Notes: generated by a model not told the origin, from the sequence alone. 64,000 nucleotides of DNA from Sphingobacterium sp. GVS05A (GCF_019969845.1 NZ_JAHXYR010000010.1:248001-312000); one strand, 5' to 3'; counted from the first letter of the stretch, positions 52,148-60,990 are shown. Numbers and translations: made by a program.

Positions 52148-53011
52148 TTAATCGTATAGATAATTCCTATAGTTGCGGACGTATATTTTAGGCGATATGC
52201 CCAATATACTCCGAAAAACTCGGTTAAAATTGGTGATGCTATTAAAGCCCGAATCATAGGCTATTAAAGAGATCGAATCGTGCCTACCCAAACCCAATAA
52301 TTTACATGCTTCGCGGATGCGCAGTTCATTCAGGTAGGCGATGAATGTTTTTCCAGTACAATTTTTAAAATAGCGGCAAAAGGCATGCGGCGTAAGATTT
52401 GCCTTTTCAGCGATTTCATCCAAACTGATATCCTCTTTAAAGTGCTCTTCCAAAAATTTGCATAGTTTTTCAATGCGGAAGGGCTTGTTTATTTCCCTAT
52501 TGGACAATTGCACACCAGAAAGTGGCTCAAGATCAGCGAATACTTTGCTGAGTGATTTTAACAAATAAAAGAAATTTACGAGCTGATCTAGGTAGTCAGA
52601 CTTTTGCAATATTTCAATATGATAACATACCTGCTCCCGATGTTTCTGCGGGACCTTAAATCCCCGCTGACATTTATGCACAAAATCAAGCAGGTTGCGA
52701 AGTTCGGGCATCCTTGCCATGGTAGACAATGCTCCTTTGGTGCTAAAAAATAAAGAAATAGAACGTACGCATTCCCCTGCAATGAAACTTCTAAATACAT
52801 GGGCTTGATTTGTCCCCAAAAGAAAAATGTCACCGGGCTGAAATTCATGAACATTATCGTCAACGAGTAGCTGGCCGATACCTTCCTTAATCCAGATTAA
52901 TTGATATTCCTCATGACGATGCATATAAGGATAGAACTTATCCAGTACATCTTCTTGAATATAGATAGATTTGTCCTCAGGGGCAGGAACTTTAAATTGA
53001 ACTGGCTTCAT
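52148..53011 (-). CDS. AraC-family regulator with cupin sensor domain
   Basis: A 287-aa regulator. The N-terminal cupin (about 20-90) contains FYPYMHRHEEYQLIWIKEGIGQLLVDDNVHEFQPGDIFLLGTNQAHVF. Two helix-turn-helix motifs lie at the C-terminus: EHFKEDISLDEIAEKANLTPHAFCRYFKN and LGRHDSISLIAYDSGFNSITNFNRVFRSILGISPK. It is encoded just upstream of the second susCD operon on the same strand and probably activates it on sensing a sugar. A perfect AATGTCA/TGACATT repeat lies 20 bp before the ATG and may be an autoregulatory site. Confidence 0.92.
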   Translation of the reverse strand: MKPVQFKVPAPEDKSIYIQEDVLDKFYPYMHRHEEYQLIWIKEGIGQLLVDDNVHEFQPGDIFLLGTNQAHVFRSFIAGECVRSISLFFSTKGALSTMARMPELRNLLDFVHKCQRGFKVPQKHREQVCYHIEILQKSDYLDQLVNFFYLLKSLSKVFADLEPLSGVQLSNREINKPFRIEKLCKFLEEHFKEDISLDEIAEKANLTPHAFCRYFKNCTGKTFIAYLNELRIREACKLLGLGRHDSISLIAYDSGFNSITNFNRVFRSILGISPKIYVRNYRNYLYD

Positions 53012-53030
53012 AACAATTTAGATTTAAATA

Positions 53031-53047
53031 AATGTCAATATGACATT
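53031..53047. promoter_or_regulatory. Inverted repeat AATGTCA-ATA-TGACATT before araC
   Basis: Perfect 7-bp arms with a 3-bp gap, 20 bp upstream of the araC ATG at 53011. Position fits an autoregulatory operator. No matching copy was seen near susC. Confidence 0.4.
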
Positions 53048-53159
53048 AAATATACATAAGCCAATTCGCCGTTGCAATACTTAAACAAAAGAGGTTAAAA
53101 TACGGTGATGTCAGGTTAAAATATACCCATGAATCTGCTGGGGTTTAGTATGATTGACT

Positions 53160-53234
53160 GCCAACATACTACATATCGAATTTGCGAAAATAAAATATGT
53201 AAAATCCAGCAAGCGATGGAAGCTATATTGGCGA
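53160..53234 (+). pseudogene. 75-bp fragment of a DUF3024 gene, near-copy of 62773-62847
   Basis: The stretch translates as ANILHIEFAKIKYVKSSKRWKLYWR, the core of the DUF3024 gene at 62605-62955. Base by base it differs from 62773-62847 at only three positions of 75. Flanks are unrelated, so it is a gene piece moved or left after recombination. It lies between two AraC-family genes, 23 bp before the stop codon end of the next. Confidence 0.85.
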
Positions 53235-53257
53235 TGGGCGAAACCTACCGTGAGGCA

Positions 53258-54319
53258 TTATTCTTTCGAAGAAGACTGTACGACCTTTGGTTTAACGCCG
53301 AAATGCTTCTTGAAACTCGCTGAGAAATGTGCAGGATTGTTATAACCTAAAAAGCGTGAAATTTCATTTATTGGCCGATCTCCCTGTGTAAGCAGCCTCT
53401 TAGCTTTTTGCATTCTAACTTTGGTAACATGGCCATAAATGGTCGTTCCATAGCATTGTTTAAAATATTTCTTTAAATAGTTTTCATTCGTTCCCAATTC
53501 GGACGACAATTGCGATAAAGATGGCGGATCTGTTAATCTGCTCTCCACTATATTTTTTGCTTCGGCCATAAGTTTTTTCATTTCCGGGCTCAGGTGATTA
53601 CCGGTCCTGGTAACCATATTGCCAAACCTGTGCTGGTCGAATGTCCGCGCCAGCAGCTCCAGGAGCTTGCCAAAACAAAACAAGGGATTCCATTCTTTAT
53701 CAAGCTCCGGATTAAACAATTCCGCTATAATTTTCTTCTGCTGATCACTGATCAATATGGAATCTTCAAACAGCGTACCCGTTCGTGACTTTTCCAGAAG
53801 TCTGCGTAACTTAACCCGAAATGAGCTATCTACGGGCAAATAGGTCTCAAACAAGGAGATTGGCATATTGATTTCAAAAAAACTATCTGCCGGGCGACGA
53901 TGCCATAACCCTAAAATCTGAGGTGCTGCAAACAGGTAACTTTGGACATGCCCGGGTGAACAACTTCCCAACAGATTACCGTCCACGTAGTACTGCCGGT
54001 CGCTATTTAAGGCGAAAAAAACATGGATGTAAGGAACCGCATTGTCAATACAGATATAACCATCACTGGGAGATGTTAGCTCTGAATGCATCATATGAAT
54101 CCCTTGAGGCATGATGATCTCGGAGATCTCCATTTGCGAAGAATATTGCTCCAAGGTGTTTTGCCGAAACTGAAAAGGCTCATTCATAAATGTTCGGATA
54201 TCAAACGAATAGCGGGGCGGCGCATAGGCCATCTCACGCGCTACCTGCTCATCCAAAGACCATGATTCCTGCAGATAAGAATTATTGGATAAGACTTTTT
54301 CTAAACTATCTGTGTACAT
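53258..54319 (-). CDS. AraC-family regulator of siderophore uptake (PchR-like)
   Basis: A 353-aa regulator with an N-terminal effector part (about 25-210, including IIMPQGIHMMHSELTSPSD and YIHVFFALNSDRQYYVDG) and a C-terminal AraC domain. The two helix-turn-helix motifs are PPSLSQLSSELGTNENYLKKYFKQCYGTT and QGDRPINEISRFLGYNNPAHFSASFKKHFGVKP. This layout is that of PchR/YbtA-type activators, which sense iron-siderophore complexes. It is divergent from a TonB siderophore receptor gene 98 bp away. A TATATTTG -7-like element (minus strand, 54361-54368) lies in the shared region. Confidence 0.9.
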   Translation of the reverse strand: MYTDSLEKVLSNNSYLQESWSLDEQVAREMAYAPPRYSFDIRTFMNEPFQFRQNTLEQYSSQMEISEIIMPQGIHMMHSELTSPSDGYICIDNAVPYIHVFFALNSDRQYYVDGNLLGSCSPGHVQSYLFAAPQILGLWHRRPADSFFEINMPISLFETYLPVDSSFRVKLRRLLEKSRTGTLFEDSILISDQQKKIIAELFNPELDKEWNPLFCFGKLLELLARTFDQHRFGNMVTRTGNHLSPEMKKLMAEAKNIVESRLTDPPSLSQLSSELGTNENYLKKYFKQCYGTTIYGHVTKVRMQKAKRLLTQGDRPINEISRFLGYNNPAHFSASFKKHFGVKPKVVQSSSKE

Positions 54320-54417
54320 GCCAACCTATGAAATTCCCGAATTGCATATTTTTTCTCCCCCAAATATAAGTTTAATCATCGAATTTTGTCTCCTTATTAA
54401 GATTAAATTTAAATAAG

Positions 54418-56871
54418 ATGCGAAAAATACCTATGCTTGTCGCAGCGATATGGAGTCTACAACTCACACAAGCGCAAGAAAAACAGCTTCTCAATGGAAC
54501 AGTCCTGGATGAATATAATACGCCACTAGCTGGCGCTACGATTACTGTACTGAAAACCAACCAGCATACCGCAACAGACAATCGTGGCCAGTTTATATTG
54601 TCTACATTAGCCAAAGGAACTTATGATATCCGAATTAATGCAATCGGTTACAAAACCATCAAACAGAAGATATCAATCGACCCAGCACATCCAACGACGT
54701 TGTCATTTCCGATGTTTCGTGCAGCGGAATCTTTACAAACCGTGGAAATTTACGGTCGCAAGGAAAAATCCTATCGGAGCACACAGTCTTTTATCGGAAG
54801 TAAGACCGAAACTAAATTACGCGACCTGCCGCAGTCTGTTTCTTATGCGACCAAAGAGCTTATTGCCGACCAAGGATTGATGCGTGTAGGTGAAATTGTC
54901 AAGAATTTCAGTGGCGTTAACCAATTTACCTTCTATGATGATATTACAATCCGCGGTTTTCGGATCAACGGCGGATCCAATACCCAGTTGGTCAATGGCA
55001 TGCGTACAACAACAGGATTTTGGAAACAGCCCCTGGCCAATTACCTGGAGCGGGTCGAGGTATTGAAAGGCCCATCGTCGGCACTGTTCGGTAATGCAAG
55101 TCCCGGGGGTGTTGTGAATCGTGTCACAAAAAAACCGCTCGATGAGGCACGGAAATCGCTACAATTTTCTGTGGGAAGCTTCAACAACCTCCGGGCCCTA
55201 GCCGACTTTACAGGACCTATGACGACAGACAAAACGCTACTCTACCGCCTCAACATTGGCTATGAAAATGCGCAAAGTTTTAGGGATCTCCAGTTCGATA
55301 AAAACTTGGTCTTAGCACCGTCATTCTCCTTTATTCCTTCAGAAAATACGCGTATCAATTTTGATATGGTCTATAATGATTCGAAGTCCCGACTCGACCG
55401 CGGACAATCTGTCTTTGCCAACGGTGATCTGTATTCGACACCTATCAGTCAATCCATGAGTACGGCCAATGATTTTCTGAATGAACAAACCTATATGGTG
55501 ACCGCTTCGTTGAATCACCGTTTCAATGAAAAATTGAGTTTCAATGCATCTTATATGAAAACAGGCTATGCGGAGGATCTGTCGGAACATCGTTCGGCCA
55601 ATGCCTATGCTGTAGACGGGAAAGGAAATAATATTGAAAATATGGTGGCGAGACAGGTTTTCATCCGAAACAGAAAACGGTTTGTCGATAATATCACTGC
55701 TTTCTTCAATTACAATGTCAGCACGGGTAGGCTCGCGCATAAACTCATTGCCGGTTATGACTATGCACAGGAAGTTCTACCTGTAGGTGGTTCACAGCTA
55801 ACAGCAAGTGGCTACAGAAATAAAGATAATACCGGAACCATTGCACGATTTGATCCGAAAAAAATCGGTGATTATCTGCTCGATAAAAATGGCAACCCAG
55901 TACCCAATGTTTCCAGTTTTGACCTCAGCAATCCCTTGAAAAGCCAACAGTTGCAGGACGGAAGTAAATATTTCTATGCATCTACATTGGTCGCACCGAC
56001 TTATTATCATCTGAATGCATTGTATGTGCAGGATCAGCTCACTCTGGGCCCGCTTCAATTATTGCTGGGGTTACGGTATGAGAACTACAAAGATATCGCC
56101 AATTATAAGACAGATCAGGCCGAGAATGTACACCAAGATGTCATACTGCCACGCTTCGGTGCAGTGTATACCATTAATCCGCAGATTAACCTATACGGAA
56201 CCTATGTCAAAGGCTATAACCCACAGACAGCTTCGGCACTGGCAAATCCAAACGCGGGCGGGCCATTCGATCCGCTCGAAAATGACATGACCGAGTTTGG
56301 GTTAAAAACAGCCTGGTTGGACGGAAAATTGCAGGCGAGTACCGCCATCTATCAGATCAATCAGAAGAATACGCTTTATCCTGCCCCCACTGCCGACAAT
56401 GCGGATTTGATGGAACAGATCGGAAAGGAAAGATCCAAAGGCATAGAGTTTGACATTCAGGGCCAGATTCTCCCGCATTGGAGTATTATTGCCTCTTATG
56501 CCTACAATGACGCCAAGATTACCGAAGGTGGAAATAATGAAGAACTGAACAGACAAAAACCCAATGCGCCTCAAAATACAGCAAACATCTGGACCAGATT
56601 TTCTATTCCATCCGGAAAAGCAAAAGGTTTGGGAATCGGTGTCGGAGCCAACTACGTAGATAAGCGAAACCTTTCCATCAACCAGAACCAGACAATTCCT
56701 TCTTACAGTTTACTGAACGCAGCGCTATACTATACCATTGGGAAGGTACAATTGCAGGCCAACTTTAATAATATCACCAACAAAACACATTGGGTAGGTG
56801 GTTATGACTATATCCGTCTATTCCCGGGTGCACCACGCAATTTCTTATTTACCCTAGGCTATACCTTTTAA
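54418..56871 (+). CDS. TonB-dependent siderophore receptor
   Basis: Outer-membrane ferric-siderophore receptor, 817 aa. Signal peptide (MRKIPMLVAAIWSLQLTQAQ), CarboxypepD_reg (about 26-105, NGTVLDEYNTPLAGATITVL), plug domain (about 125-240) with DLPQSVSYATKELIADQG, ITIRGFRINGGSNTQLVNGMR and the hallmark VEVLKGPSSALFGNASPGGVVNRVTKKP, then the barrel ending FPGAPRNFLFTLGYTF. The phrase RFGAVYTINPQINLYGTYVKGYNPQ is characteristic of FhuA/FpvA-like receptors. Operon with a PepSY membrane protein 3 bp downstream, opposite a PchR-like regulator. Confidence 0.94.
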   Translation: MRKIPMLVAAIWSLQLTQAQEKQLLNGTVLDEYNTPLAGATITVLKTNQHTATDNRGQFILSTLAKGTYDIRINAIGYKTIKQKISIDPAHPTTLSFPMFRAAESLQTVEIYGRKEKSYRSTQSFIGSKTETKLRDLPQSVSYATKELIADQGLMRVGEIVKNFSGVNQFTFYDDITIRGFRINGGSNTQLVNGMRTTTGFWKQPLANYLERVEVLKGPSSALFGNASPGGVVNRVTKKPLDEARKSLQFSVGSFNNLRALADFTGPMTTDKTLLYRLNIGYENAQSFRDLQFDKNLVLAPSFSFIPSENTRINFDMVYNDSKSRLDRGQSVFANGDLYSTPISQSMSTANDFLNEQTYMVTASLNHRFNEKLSFNASYMKTGYAEDLSEHRSANAYAVDGKGNNIENMVARQVFIRNRKRFVDNITAFFNYNVSTGRLAHKLIAGYDYAQEVLPVGGSQLTASGYRNKDNTGTIARFDPKKIGDYLLDKNGNPVPNVSSFDLSNPLKSQQLQDGSKYFYASTLVAPTYYHLNALYVQDQLTLGPLQLLLGLRYENYKDIANYKTDQAENVHQDVILPRFGAVYTINPQINLYGTYVKGYNPQTASALANPNAGGPFDPLENDMTEFGLKTAWLDGKLQASTAIYQINQKNTLYPAPTADNADLMEQIGKERSKGIEFDIQGQILPHWSIIASYAYNDAKITEGGNNEELNRQKPNAPQNTANIWTRFSIPSGKAKGLGIGVGANYVDKRNLSINQNQTIPSYSLLNAALYYTIGKVQLQANFNNITNKTHWVGGYDYIRLFPGAPRNFLFTLGYTF

Positions 56872-56873
56872 GT

Positions 56874-58037
56874 ATGGCTTTCAAAAAGATAATGCTGTTT
56901 TTACACCGCTGGATCGGATTATTGTCTGGTCTGGTGGTTTTTATCGTGAGCATTACTGGCGCCATTTATGTTTTTGAGAAGGAGCTTTTTGCGCTATTTC
57001 ATCCCAGCTATGTGACGGTAGATGTACCGGAAAAAGCAAGTGTTCTCCCCCTTTCGATCTTGAAGGCAAATGCTCAGCATGTCACCGACCATCCCGTTAA
57101 CATTATCCGCGTTCCCGCTACCGCCGGTCAGCAGGAAACCTATATTTTTGAGTCCCTTAAACGCCGTCCCAAAAACGATATCGTGGGTGTATTCGTGAAT
57201 AAAGAAATCATCTATTGGGACCGTATTTTCGTAGATCCCTACAGCGGGCGCGTTTTAGGAAAAATAGATGTCGAGACTAATTTCTTCTGGATTGTAAGGC
57301 AGATCCATCAATTTCTTTATCTCAGGCGCGACATAGGGAGCACCATCGTCGGCAGCAGCGTCCTGCTGTTTATCATTACGCTACTTTCAGGTCTTTTCCT
57401 GTGGTGGCCCAAAAACCGTAAGGTAGCTGTTAAACGGCTCAAGATCAATCTCAGCACTAAATGGAAGCGTCTCAACTATGATCTTCATCAGGTTTTGGGG
57501 TTTTATGCTTTCTTGGTTGCTCTGGTCATTGCGGCAACTGGTTTAGTCTGGTCCTTCAAGTGGTGGGAGACGAGCATATACTGGCTTATGGATGGTAAGC
57601 GACCCAATATGCAGATCGAAGAGCCAAAAGCTCCAAACAATACGATGAGTGAGGCCGGTGCTACTTCGTTAGACCTGATATGGTCCGATGTCGTGAAAAA
57701 GCACACGGTACATCAGGGCGTTTTTATCAATTTGCTTCATGAGGTTTCCCAAGCCAATGCAACCATCTATAATAAAGGAAACACCGGGTGGTCGGCCTCG
57801 GATACCCATGCCTATGATCTCCGTAATGGAAAGCACTATTTTAAGAGGCTGCAAAATGATAAAACATTGGGCATGAAATGGAGAAATTCCAATTACGACA
57901 TTCATGTCGGAAAAATAGCCGGGAGGACAGGCATGTGGATCGCATTTGTAGCAAGCTTAATCTGTGCCTCCCTACCGGTTACAGGCTTCTGCATCTGGTA
58001 TGGCCGAAAATTTAAGAAGAAAAAATTGCGTTCGTAG
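56874..58037 (+). CDS. PepSY-associated membrane protein of the siderophore locus
   Basis: Inner-membrane protein, 387 aa, of the PepSY_TM group (PiuB/FsrB-like). Four helices: near 10-32 (HRWIGLLSGLVVFIVSITGAIY), 145-165 (VGSSVLLFIITLLSGLFLWWPK), 195-215 (HQVLGFYAFLVALVIAATGLVW) and 355-378. Histidines in HRWIGL, RQIHQFL, DLHQVLG and NYDIHVG are those expected to bind haem. The family reduces ferric siderophores or supports iron release in the periplasm. Start 3 bp after the receptor stop shows co-translation. Confidence 0.88.
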   Translation: MAFKKIMLFLHRWIGLLSGLVVFIVSITGAIYVFEKELFALFHPSYVTVDVPEKASVLPLSILKANAQHVTDHPVNIIRVPATAGQQETYIFESLKRRPKNDIVGVFVNKEIIYWDRIFVDPYSGRVLGKIDVETNFFWIVRQIHQFLYLRRDIGSTIVGSSVLLFIITLLSGLFLWWPKNRKVAVKRLKINLSTKWKRLNYDLHQVLGFYAFLVALVIAATGLVWSFKWWETSIYWLMDGKRPNMQIEEPKAPNNTMSEAGATSLDLIWSDVVKKHTVHQGVFINLLHEVSQANATIYNKGNTGWSASDTHAYDLRNGKHYFKRLQNDKTLGMKWRNSNYDIHVGKIAGRTGMWIAFVASLICASLPVTGFCIWYGRKFKKKKLRS

Positions 58038-58082
58038 CCACTTCAATTAAATCCGCCTGCAACCAGCACCCATTATTATCCC

Positions 58083-58820
58083 TCAATCCTCATAATAGGC
58101 ATCCATCAGATTTTTCCTTTCCATAGTTGCAACGTTGATATATTCAAACTTTTTATACTGACAGAATGATCCCATATCTTTATCTCCATTGATAAAGATA
58201 CCACCTACCAGAATCACATATTTGCACGGGTATCGGGTTTCTTTTACCAATATTTCAATGCGTTCGTCTATCGCTTCATACATGACTTCTGTCGCTTCAA
58301 AAATTTGGTTTTCCGCATTCAGTATTCTTTCTTTGCTGTGGAGAAAAATTTGCTCAATGGTATTTATCTGAAAATCCAGCGAAGTGATATTTCCTTCAAT
58401 GATCTGTCCGGCTACCAGTTTGGCAAGGGCCCCTTTTGCTGCCCCGCAGCAGGCAGAATTGGTCCGCTGTCCTATTCTGCTTATCTCTCCGATCTGCCCA
58501 TCCCGGGTAATCCCGATGTGCGGCGCATAAAAAATGATCACAGCCCCATCTTCAGGGACATGGTGCGCAAATGCCCCCATCCCCGTAAGTCCGGCAAAAG
58601 GAAAACCGTCTAGTCCTCCCAGGTGAAATGGACCGAGCATTTCATAGGCTCTAGGAGGATATTGTATGGCATTGACGTCGTCGCAGCACATACTGTCCGC
58701 ATGCATTAACTGCTTAGGTTTTAATTCCAGGTATTTTTCAATCGTGTCCAATAAACGATTGACCGTATCAATAGACGTTAAGGCCTTTGGATACCATTTT
58801 CTTACAGATTCTATACTCAT
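58083..58820 (-). CDS. LCIB/LCIC-type beta-carbonic-anhydrase-like protein
   Basis: Cytoplasmic soluble protein, 245 aa, with the strongly conserved core of the algal limiting-CO2-inducible B family (LCIB_C_CA). Visible blocks: MCCDDVNAIQYPPRAYEMLGPF (45-65 region), HLGGLDGFPFAGLTGMGAFAHHVPE (66-90), FYAPHIGITRDGQIGEISRIGQ (97-118) and SACCGAAKGAL (123-132). Cys45/46, His86/87 and Cys124/125 are candidate zinc ligands of the Cys-His-Cys type. There is no signal or membrane segment. In the family CO2/bicarbonate conversion is known for some members; not all are active. The bestrophin gene ends 14 bp upstream of its start, and this gene is last in the operon. Confidence 0.82.
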   Translation of the reverse strand: MSIESVRKWYPKALTSIDTVNRLLDTIEKYLELKPKQLMHADSMCCDDVNAIQYPPRAYEMLGPFHLGGLDGFPFAGLTGMGAFAHHVPEDGAVIIFYAPHIGITRDGQIGEISRIGQRTNSACCGAAKGALAKLVAGQIIEGNITSLDFQINTIEQIFLHSKERILNAENQIFEATEVMYEAIDERIEILVKETRYPCKYVILVGGIFINGDKDMGSFCQYKKFEYINVATMERKNLMDAYYED

Positions 58821-58834
58821 AATTTTATTATTTT

Positions 58835-59851
58835 TTACATGACGATATTATTCACGGGCTGTATCGCGGGAGGAAGCTCCTTTTCGCCCAAGATTTCACG
58901 CAGGTCAATTTCTATGTTCCTGCTGATCTGTGTGATCGGGATATCGTTGGCATTACCCTCAAATGGATTTTCCGTACTCTCCCCGATTTGTTCCAGCACC
59001 AGAAACACCCAGCCCAAAAGAATGCTGAAAGGAACGGTAAGCCAGACGATATGATCGCCAAATTTTTCGATCATTTTAGAAAACTCCCCTAAAAACCCCA
59101 AAGGAAGCAAAAAGCAGAGCGCATTTGTGAAATAGAGATTGATACTTGAAAACTGGCGTGGATAGGGAAAATTTTTGATTCTTTCACATTTTCCCTGCTG
59201 ATCATACAATTCCTTGAACTGATTTTCAAGTGCGGTATAATTATAAGCCGAAATTTGACCTGCTTCATTTAATTCCCTTAACTGCGCAGACTGTAAGGCA
59301 ATGATCTGGGTCGCCCTATTTTTTGTGGAAAGCACATACTTAAGCTCATCATCGCTTAAAAAGTTCATGAGTTCCTCATCAAGCTTACCTTTCCATTCAG
59401 GAACTTCATAGTACCTGAGAAACTCTTTATTGTAGCCTTTTGTTTTTACATGTTCCCAGCTTTTTGTTTCCCTGAGCTGAAACCTCAATGCCGTAAGCCA
59501 GGCAAAATGGCGATAGATGATCTGCTGATGCACCGCCTGTTCCTGTACCTTATCGTCCATTCTTATGAAATCCCGCACCAAGATCCCCAAACTGCGGCTG
59601 TTGTTGATGATCGCACCATAGATCTGACGGGCTTCCCAGCTCCGGTTGTAAGTCTGCGTATTCTTGAATCCCGAAATGAATGCCGCTGCCGTCCCCAGCA
59701 ATGCGACCGGAACCCAAGGGATAGCCAGCCATTTCCAGTCCATAAAATAAAAAAGTACGGTTGGAATAACACTCAAAATAAGCATTTTATAAATCTTCAT
59801 CCTGGTCCAGGGAATGAAATGGTAAAGTTTGTAATGTGAGCCTGTATTCAT
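58835..59851 (-). CDS. Bestrophin-type anion channel
   Basis: Inner-membrane pentameric channel of the bestrophin/UPF0187 family, 338 aa. Helices near 24-40, 45-62, 230-250 and 256-275. The family core is FISGFKNTQTYNRSWEARQIYGAIINNSR (about 58-86): the RxxxAYxRxWEAR form is the bestrophin hallmark. Late segment TVPFSILLGWVFLVLEQIGESTENPFEG carries the ENPF-type end typical of the family. Bacterial and algal bestrophins conduct anions including chloride and, in algae, bicarbonate. It sits 14 bp before the LCIB-like gene and 7 bp after the cation channel gene. Confidence 0.9.
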   Translation of the reverse strand: MNTGSHYKLYHFIPWTRMKIYKMLILSVIPTVLFYFMDWKWLAIPWVPVALLGTAAAFISGFKNTQTYNRSWEARQIYGAIINNSRSLGILVRDFIRMDDKVQEQAVHQQIIYRHFAWLTALRFQLRETKSWEHVKTKGYNKEFLRYYEVPEWKGKLDEELMNFLSDDELKYVLSTKNRATQIIALQSAQLRELNEAGQISAYNYTALENQFKELYDQQGKCERIKNFPYPRQFSSINLYFTNALCFLLPLGFLGEFSKMIEKFGDHIVWLTVPFSILLGWVFLVLEQIGESTENPFEGNANDIPITQISRNIEIDLREILGEKELPPAIQPVNNIVM

Positions 59852-59858
59852 AAATAAG

Positions 59859-60554
59859 TTAATTTTTTGATGAAAATTTGCTGATCAGAATCCCTACCAG
59901 TACAACCGTGTAAAATTGACCGGCTATTCCCACAAATGCGGTGACCAATTTGGTCACATGGGTATTGGGCGTAATATCTCCGAATCCGATACTGGTGAAA
60001 GTAATCGAACAGAAGTAGACCAGATCCATAAATGTAAGTGCGGAGGAGGACTGATCAACTCCTTTAAAAGATGCGGGATCGCGGTACTGGAAAAATTGCA
60101 GTGCGAACACCGAGATTTCTATCAGTAACATATACCCGCATATGGCAGCCGAAATAATATCCGTATTGATATATCCGGGTTTTATCAGAAACCGGAGCAC
60201 CTCCATAAAAAGAAAGCAAAAGAACACCACATAGTTGATATTCAAAAAGGTAAAATACCAGGGTAGCTCCTTAAAAAATGGGATGCCAACAGGTAATAAC
60301 AAAATGATGATGAAATGCAGATTTCTGAACCAGTTTCCCCAACTATGTTTTCCGGTGAACAACAAGATAGACCCTACTCCCAATACGAGCATGTTGACTG
60401 GCCATATGACACGGGTATAAAAATCCAGATCCGTAAGAAATATTCCTACAAATAAATGCTGCATCAGGACGAGCAGAAGAATTTCATATTTTCTTTTCTG
60501 CAACTTTTGAATGATCATCGGCGATTTTAATAAAAATTGAAAGCTGGTCATCAT
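59859..60554 (-). CDS. K+-type ion channel, 231 aa
   Basis: Membrane protein with about six helices (near 24-41, 49-66, 80-95, 103-120, 134-155 and 203-224). A pore loop ends with the selectivity filter TSIGFGDITP (residues 187-196), the T-x-G-[YF]-G-D form of K+ channels. There is no RCK or cyclic-nucleotide domain after the last helix, so gating is unknown. Tandem methionines at the start (MMT) leave a few codons of uncertainty. It lies 7 bp before the bestrophin gene and 18 bp after the DoxX-like gene. It could balance charge when anions move through the bestrophin. Confidence 0.85.
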   Translation of the reverse strand: MMTSFQFLLKSPMIIQKLQKRKYEILLLVLMQHLFVGIFLTDLDFYTRVIWPVNMLVLGVGSILLFTGKHSWGNWFRNLHFIIILLLPVGIPFFKELPWYFTFLNINYVVFFCFLFMEVLRFLIKPGYINTDIISAAICGYMLLIEISVFALQFFQYRDPASFKGVDQSSSALTFMDLVYFCSITFTSIGFGDITPNTHVTKLVTAFVGIAGQFYTVVLVGILISKFSSKN

Positions 60555-60572
60555 TAACCGAAGATACTCAGG

Positions 60573-60929
60573 TTATTGCCCAGCGGTTTTCAAGGGATAT
60601 TGCAGGTAGATAATTACCAAGTTCAATAGTAAAAACGGCAGTTCGATCAGCACCCCTTTCAGATCTTTATCCAGCAGATGCAGACAAATGATCAGCAAAA
60701 TTCCTGCTGCCATTAAAAAGTTTCCCCAGACAAAAGTCTTCGGGAACAAGATCATTAACGCGGCAATCATCGTAACCGCACCATTTACTGCCAGTGCTGT
60801 TTTGTTAAATCCCCATTTACTGAACATGTCCATCATGGCGGGTTTCCCCATCAGCATGGCATAGCCCTGTTTTATTCCCATAAATACAGCGATGAGGATC
60901 AATATCGAATTAATCAGTCTGATTATCAT
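60573..60929 (-). CDS. DoxX-like membrane protein, 118 aa
   Basis: Four hydrophobic helices: about 3-20, 45-62, 65-83 and 95-112. The segment MIIRLINSILILIAVFMGIKQGYAMLMGKPAMMDMFSKWGFNKTALAVNGAVTMIAALMIL follows the small DoxX/DUF4267-like plan with a helix-loop-helix and a G-x-x-x-A motif. No enzymatic role is known. First gene of the channel/carbonic-anhydrase operon, 22 bp after a stem-loop that may end the upstream SDR gene. Confidence 0.65.
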   Translation of the reverse strand: MIIRLINSILILIAVFMGIKQGYAMLMGKPAMMDMFSKWGFNKTALAVNGAVTMIAALMILFPKTFVWGNFLMAAGILLIICLHLLDKDLKGVLIELPFLLLNLVIIYLQYPLKTAGQ

Positions 60930-60950
60930 AATTTTAGGCTTAAAAGTAAA

Positions 60951-60990
60951 AATGGATAATGGGTTTTATTTAAAATAACCATTATCCATT
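60951..60990 (-). terminator. Terminator after the SDR gene
   Basis: AATGGATAATGG (60951-60962) and CCATTATCCATT (60979-60990) are perfect 12-bp arms with a 16-nt AT-rich loop; on the minus strand the stem is followed by TTTTAC. It separates the SDR gene from the channel operon, but the next ATG is only 21 bp away, so an attenuator role for the channel operon is possible. Confidence 0.65.

Noticed and set aside
53129..53345. Two overlapping 63-64-codon plus-strand frames near the end of the PchR-like gene
   Set aside because: They are not genes: the recognisable part is the 75-bp DUF3024 fragment and the rest is antisense to the regulator.
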